DNA of 64,000 nucleotides, from the NCBI GenBank assembly GCA_014529385.2, contig CM043967.1, positions 13,514,001 to 13,578,000 on the forward strand. Direction: 5' to 3'. The position numbers and the translations under genes are program-made. Positions 59,234 to 64,000 of the stretch are shown here, in pieces (within the stretch, counting starts at the first letter, position 1; every line of letters starts with the position of its first letter). A model generated the notes under the pieces. It made no database searches. It was not told the DNA's origin and saw only the letters and a list, made by a program, of their open reading frames with translations. The DNA comes from Adiantum capillus-veneris (lineage: Eukaryota > Streptophyta > Polypodiopsida > Polypodiales > Pteridaceae).

Positions 59234-60876
59234 ATTCATGTTGAAATCAATCATTGAAGCAAGGAAAGAAGAAGTAAAGATTTGTGGAATTATAAAGTCT
59301 AGATCTTCACCATATTCAATTTCTCTGCACCTGACATTGGTGTTAGAGCTTTGTGATTTTTCACGAATCCGCTAATCTTTGAAAAAAAATATCTCTAGTA
59401 TTTGTTTGTGTATTGTAGCGTTTGGCCCAAGGACGCTTCTCTTACTCAGGGAATTGTAGAACGTGCCATTTCATGTAGGATTGTGCCCATTGAGCATAGG
59501 AAATACAAACAATCTATTATGGGAATCACAATTGTGGTGGACTTGTGAGAGGGTAGTTCACGTGGTGTGTGCGCTTGAACACCTCGACATAAAGAAATCC
59601 TAGCATGGATATTTGCAGTCATAACTTCTTTGACATGATAGATCGCATCAGTGAAAACATGCATTAGAAACATGAAGATGTTGATTACAAGTATTAGGAT
59701 TTGTTAGCGGCCTATGATGACAAAGGAAGGTGCTATCCAGCTCAGTGTATCAACTTTAAATTCTTGGCATTGTTTGAACAACCATCTTTCCCATTTTCTT
59801 GGAGAATTTCTTCATTCCAGAAGAGACATTGCATTGTCAATTATCTATACACACATTAGGAATGGAGTGGGGTCTAACGGGGCCTCTTTATTTTCCATGG
59901 GATTAAAAAGGAGATAATGGAAGGGGCAAATGAGTGGATGCCATGTGGACAAAAATGGTGGGTATGGAAGGCCCTAAAAGTAAGTGGTCAAATTTGTACT
60001 CTTTTATAAAATATAAAGAGATAAATTCAAAGAATTAAACTTTTCTCTAAATAGTTGGGTAAAAACCAATCCACTCTCTCTTTAGTGACTACCAATTTCT
60101 CCCCCTCTCTCCTAAAAGGGGGTCCCTCCAAAAACGTGTTGATGATTCCCTCCCTCTCTCTCTACTGTACCATCGCTCACTTCTCTTCACTTCACCTTTC
60201 AAATTGCTTCTCTTCCTTCCTTTCACTTTTCCCTCCTCAAAGCTCTACAAAAGAAGTTTAGGCATCAACCGTCTTCATGTACCATTAAGAATCTTTCTCT
60301 TTATATAGCTAAGAACATGGATGTGCAATGTTTGTCTACAGGTGCGCCACTATTCCCCATGGAATCATTAGGTACTCGATGGCCTAGGAGTGTCATTGAC
60401 TCCATCTCATGCAGCAATGTACAAGAGGACAGTGGATGATGGGTGACAATGCAGTTCAAACAATTGATGTGGATAACAATGTAGCCCAGCTCAAGAGTTG
60501 CACACAAGGTCTCAAGGAGATACATAGCTTCTCGAGCACACCATTGGAAGGGAACAATCATGGAGTTCAAGAAAACACAAGACAACAAGCAGCTTGCGAA
60601 GGTGCAACATGTGTATGTTGCTTCACAACTGAAACTACAGATAGTAGTGGCTCCATCAAGGTTTCCTGCGAACTGTAACTTTACTCCTCTGCCAAGTTTC
60701 TAGATTTTCTATTTTGTATGTTTTCCATGTATGTTGCTTTGATATCTGTAATATTTCCATTGTTTGTTCATGTTTTCAGATGTTTTCCCATGCGATTCCC
60801 ATGGGAGGCACTAGACTTTGTGTTAAGTATGGAGCCTGATTTACCCTTGTAATTTTCTGTGGTAAAAGCGCACATT
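59234..60876. other. No recognisable gene
   Basis: Unassigned; pyrimidine-rich at about 60060-60260. A 89-codon frame at 60409-60678 matches nothing. Confidence 0.45.
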
Positions 60877-61054
60877 TGTAAGGCCCCCATTATGAGGAGA
60901 AGCCATCGTGCGTGAAGGAAAATCACTCACCGGAAACCAAAATTTTCACGGACAAGAATCAGGGGCAACTTTACTTTTTTTTTGCCGGAATATTCTTTTT
61001 CGCCGGAATATTATGGCCGGACGGCGGCCGGAAAGTGGTCGGAAAACAACCGGT

Positions 61055-61225
61055 CAGATGGCCGGTGGCCGGTGGCCGAATTCAATGGCCGATGGCCGAT
61101 GGTCGGAAGTCAAAGGCCGGTGGCCGGTGGTCGAATTCAATGGCCGATGGCCGATGGTCGGAAGTCAATGGCCGGTGGCCTGTGGTCGGAAGTCAATGGC
61201 CGGTGGCCGGTGGCCGAATTCAAAA
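61055..61225 (+). repeat. GC-rich minisatellite in U3
   Basis: GGCCGGTGGCCGGTGG and GGCCGATGGCCGATGG blocks alternate with CGAATTCAAT and TCGGAAGTCAA spacers; two full ~55-bp units and two partial ones. It lies ~120-290 bp upstream of the TATA box. Confidence 0.92.
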
Positions 61226-61346
61226 GCGGACTTGTCTTCTCAAGGGCGGCCACACATGGGCGGATTGGAGGGTCTGATTTGGACTTATTCGCACAAGGGC
61301 GGCTACACATGGGTGTCTCTCATAAGAGAGGGCAGCCCTTTTGGCC

Positions 61347-61353
61347 TATAAAA
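61347..61353 (+). promoter_or_regulatory. LTR TATA box
   Basis: CCTATAAAAGGAGG context in the expected place of a copia LTR, ~325 bp before the LTR end. Transcription would start about 30 bp downstream. Confidence 0.75.
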
Positions 61354-61672
61354 GGAGGCCATTTCTACACACATTTCATAGTGTGAAGTTGATGCAACAA
61401 GGTGAGTGTGAGGTGGTGAGAGTGAAGCAAGGCGGGAGCTCCATTAAGGGTATAATCCCTTTGTAAACTACTTCTTGTTTTGAAGTACTAAAGCCATTGA
61501 GTGGCTGCTTTCCCGTGGACGTAGCCCACATTGGGTGAACCACGTATATCGTGTGTACTCTCTCTCTCTCTCTCTCTCTCTCTACTCTATAATCTCGTGT
61601 ATATAAATCTGTCTCTCTCCATTAAGTAATCTACTCAATTATCTATTTAGCTACGTCTTATTTCCTAACAAC

Positions 61673-61684
61673 TGGTATCAGAGC
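61673..61684 (+). other. Primer-binding site (initiator Met tRNA)
   Basis: TGGTATCAGAGC two bases after the LTR end; primes minus-strand DNA synthesis. Confidence 0.95.
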
Positions 61685-61743
61685 AAAGTTTGCTCGTAGC
61701 TAAATTATCTCAAGGAAAGGATTCCTTGAATTGAGTGGGAGTT

Positions 61744-64000
61744 ATGGCGGAGGAAGGGAAGCTCAAGATTGAGAAGTTCAACGGCAAAAACTACCAACAT
61801 TGGAAGATGCAGATTGAAGACTATCTCTACCAGAAGGACCTCTATTTGCCACTAGGCGGTCTTGCGAAGAAGCCCGCGACAATGGCAGATGAAGCATGGA
61901 TTGTCCTTGATCGAAAGGCACTGGGAACAATCCGGTTAAGCTTGGCGTCAACGGTGGCCTTCAATGTTTCGGAGATGAAGACCACGGAGGACTTGATGAA
62001 GTCACTTGACGACTTCTACGAGAAACCATCGGCATCCAATAAGGTATTTCTTATGAAGCGCTTGTTCAATCTAAAGATGGCAGAGAATGGTTTAGTTGCA
62101 GAACACCTAAATGACTTTAACACAAATATAAGTCAACTTCGATCAGTGAAAATCAATTTCGATGACGAAGTGCGAGCTCTCCTTATACTATCATCTCTAC
62201 CGGATAGTTGGGACAGCCTTGTGATGGCTGTAAGTAATTCTATCTCTAGCACAAATACTCTTAAGTTTGATGATGTTGTGGGTGTTCTCCTAAGCGAGGA
62301 AATGCGAAGGAGAAGCACAGGAGAATCATCAAGTGCTGCACTATCAGTGGAAACAAGAGGAAGGCCTAAGGAGAGGTTCAAAAACCAAAAGGGTCGTGAT
62401 CGCTCAAGGCGGAGCAAGTCACGCACAAAGTCAATTCTTGAATGTTGGAACTGCGGCAAGAAGGATTGCTGGTCCAAGAAGAAGAAGGAGACAGAGTCTC
62501 AAGAAAACAAGCCAACATCGGAGGCCAATGTGGCAGGTAAAGTAGAGCAAGATGCTCTAATTCTCTCATTAGACAATGTGTCTAATTCGTGGATAGTAGA
62601 TTCCGGGGCTTCATTCCATGCGACACCACACAAGCAACATTTCCAAGACTACACCAAAGGTAATTTTGGGTATGTATACTTGGGAGATGATGAAGCTTGT
62701 GAGATTGTTGGCAACGGTACAGTTTCTGTCAAAACTGCTAACGAAAATGAATGGAAGCTTAAAGATGTTAGGCATGTTCCTTCTCTTCACAAAAATTTGA
62801 TCTCTACAGGACAATTGGACGATGAAGGTCACAACATTGCATTCGGAAACAAACGGTGGAAGATCTCAAAGGGATCTTTGGTGGTTGCCAAGGGTGAAAA
62901 AGTCGGTACACTTTACTTGTGTACTGTTAGCACGCAACCTTCCGCTTGTGCAGCAACTACAGAAGTTGACAGTGCGGTGTGGCACTACCGACTTGGGCAT
63001 ATGAGTGCCAAAGGAATGCAAATCCTTCAAACAAAGAAGCTTCTACCAGGTTTGAAAGAAGTGGACTTGGAGTTCTATGAAGATTGTGTTTATGGTAAAC
63101 AAAAGAGGGTAAAATTTCAAAAATCAGGAAATGAAAGAAAAAATAAAAAACTTGAGTTGGTTCATTCTGATGTTTGGGGTCCTGCAAGTACACCATCACT
63201 TGGTGGCTCATTGTACTATGTAACATTCATAGACGATGCGACTAGAAAAACATGGGTTTATGTCATGAAGAATAAATCCGATGTATTTTCCATATTTCAA
63301 AGGTGGAAAGCCTTTGTGGAGAATGAAACAGGTACCAAGGTTAAATGCCTCAGATCCGACAATGGAGGCGAATATTGCAGCCAAGCTTTTGAAAGCTTTT
63401 GTGCTAGCAATGGCATTCGGAGGCAAAGGACAACCCCAAGGACACCTCAACAAAATGGGATTTCGGAAAGGATGAACAGGACAATCATGGAGCGAGCACG
63501 AAGCATGCGACTACATGCAGGCCTACCGCTTGAGCTTTGGGCGGAAGCTGTAAGTACGTCTGTGTACTTAATCAATCGGTCACCTCAACGGCATTGGATG
63601 GGGGAGTTCCAGAAGAGGCATGGACAGGTAAACCGGTGAATTATGCATTTCTCAAAGTGTTTGGGTGTGAGGCTTTCATGCACATAGATAGAAGCCTAAG
63701 ATCAAAGTTAGATGCAAAGTCCAAAAAGTGTTTCTTCATTGGCTATGGAGAAGGAGACTTTGGGTATCGCCTATGGAATCCTGAAGATGGTAAAATCTTA
63801 AGGAGTAGGGATGTAATTTTTAACGAACAAAATATGTACAAAGATTACTTGGAAAGAAAACAAACAAAAGAAACAGGTGATGAGTACATGGAGCTTGAGG
63901 ACGGTGAAGACTCAAGGACTGCAAACGGTGACAATGTGCAACAACGTCAACCAAATGAGGAGCCTCAACCTATTCCCCGAAGATCTACAAGAGCAAGTAG
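61744..64000 (+). pseudogene. Ty1/copia gag-pol (element 2), cut by the window end
   Basis: Start at ATG 61744 (MAEEGKLKIEKFNGKNYQHW); an in-frame GTG lies nine bases upstream. Domains: UBN2-type gag to about residue 210; a basic linker; a zinc knuckle near residue 233 that reads CWNCGKKDCW, lacking the His part; protease with WIVDSGAS (Asp about 286); pre-integrase zinc region WHYRLGHMS, with the first Cys of the C-x2-C pair replaced by Tyr (FYEDC); integrase with D497 (FIDD), D539 (SDNGGEY) and E575 (ISERMNRT), spacing D-x35-E intact. A one-base deletion near 63584 shifts the frame; the next frame stays open to 64000 (FGCEAFMHIDRSLRSKLD; RLWNPEDGKIL). RT is beyond the window. Despite these lesions it is the best-preserved coding region here. 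Confidence 0.95.

Larger units (their letters stand above)
60877..61670 (+). repeat. Copia element 2 5' LTR (794 bp)
   Basis: Starts TGTAAGGCCCCCATTATG and ends TTTCCTAACA, so the ends form a TGTWAGG/CCTAACA inverted pair; the primer-binding site follows after two bases. Contains a U3 minisatellite, a TATA box and a CCGTGGACGTAGCC stretch of the kind seen in Tnt1-type LTRs, followed by (CT)n. Confidence 0.85.

Overview
The window looks like repeat-dominated chromosomal DNA of a land plant with a large genome. The support is plant-type Ty1/copia and Ty3/gypsy chromovirus elements primed by initiator-Met tRNA, CACTA and hAT remnants, a tRNA-derived SINE, LINE 3' ends, short GT..AG introns, long (CT)n and (GA)n tracts and unusual poly-G runs. 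I cannot name the species; a fern, lycophyte or gymnosperm would fit. No conventional intact single-copy host gene is convincing. The only long open frame is a copia gag-pol at the right edge.

Layout: 1-4.1 kb is unrecognised AT-rich DNA. 4.1-5.5 kb is a 1,339-bp element with TTAA target duplications; a second copy of identical length and orientation lies at 53.4-54.7 kb, nested in the end of a CACTA element. 5.6-9.0 kb (minus) is a decayed gypsy-type gag-protease. 10.2-12.8 kb holds a 154-bp tandem repeat and a hAT (DUF659) fragment. 12.8-20.6 kb is the most unusual part: a gene cluster bracketed by an inverted ~35-bp motif. It contains two unidentified intron-bearing plus-strand genes, a minus-strand transposase-like gene with a QGMEK motif, and a minus-strand gene that is clearly a divergent histone H3 with an expanded tail (18168..17424), broken by two stops and a frameshift.

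21.0-28.1 kb is a rearranged Ty3/gypsy chromovirus (minus): LTR, primer-binding site, RT/RNase H/integrase/chromodomain, and LTR pieces in both orientations. 29.5-32.5 kb is a decayed DNA transposon encoding a DFSENY transposase-like protein. 32.5-36 kb is a deleted copia element with an in-frame duplicated RT block. 36.1-37.7 kb is a long-terminal-inverted-repeat element. 39-50 kb is mostly unassigned, with a SINE at 43.1 kb and a 260-bp tandem duplication. 51.2-52.5 kb is a LINE 3' part. 53.3-58.7 kb holds two CACTA 5' ends, a minus-strand LINE-like fragment and a decayed CACTA transposase. 60.9-64.0 kb is the youngest-looking element, a copia with LTR, TATA box, PBS and a nearly open gag-pol.

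Most coding matter is transposon-derived and broken. Short tandem duplications of 88-260 bp recur throughout. The H3-carrying cluster and the TTAA-flanked pair are the best candidates for something not yet described.
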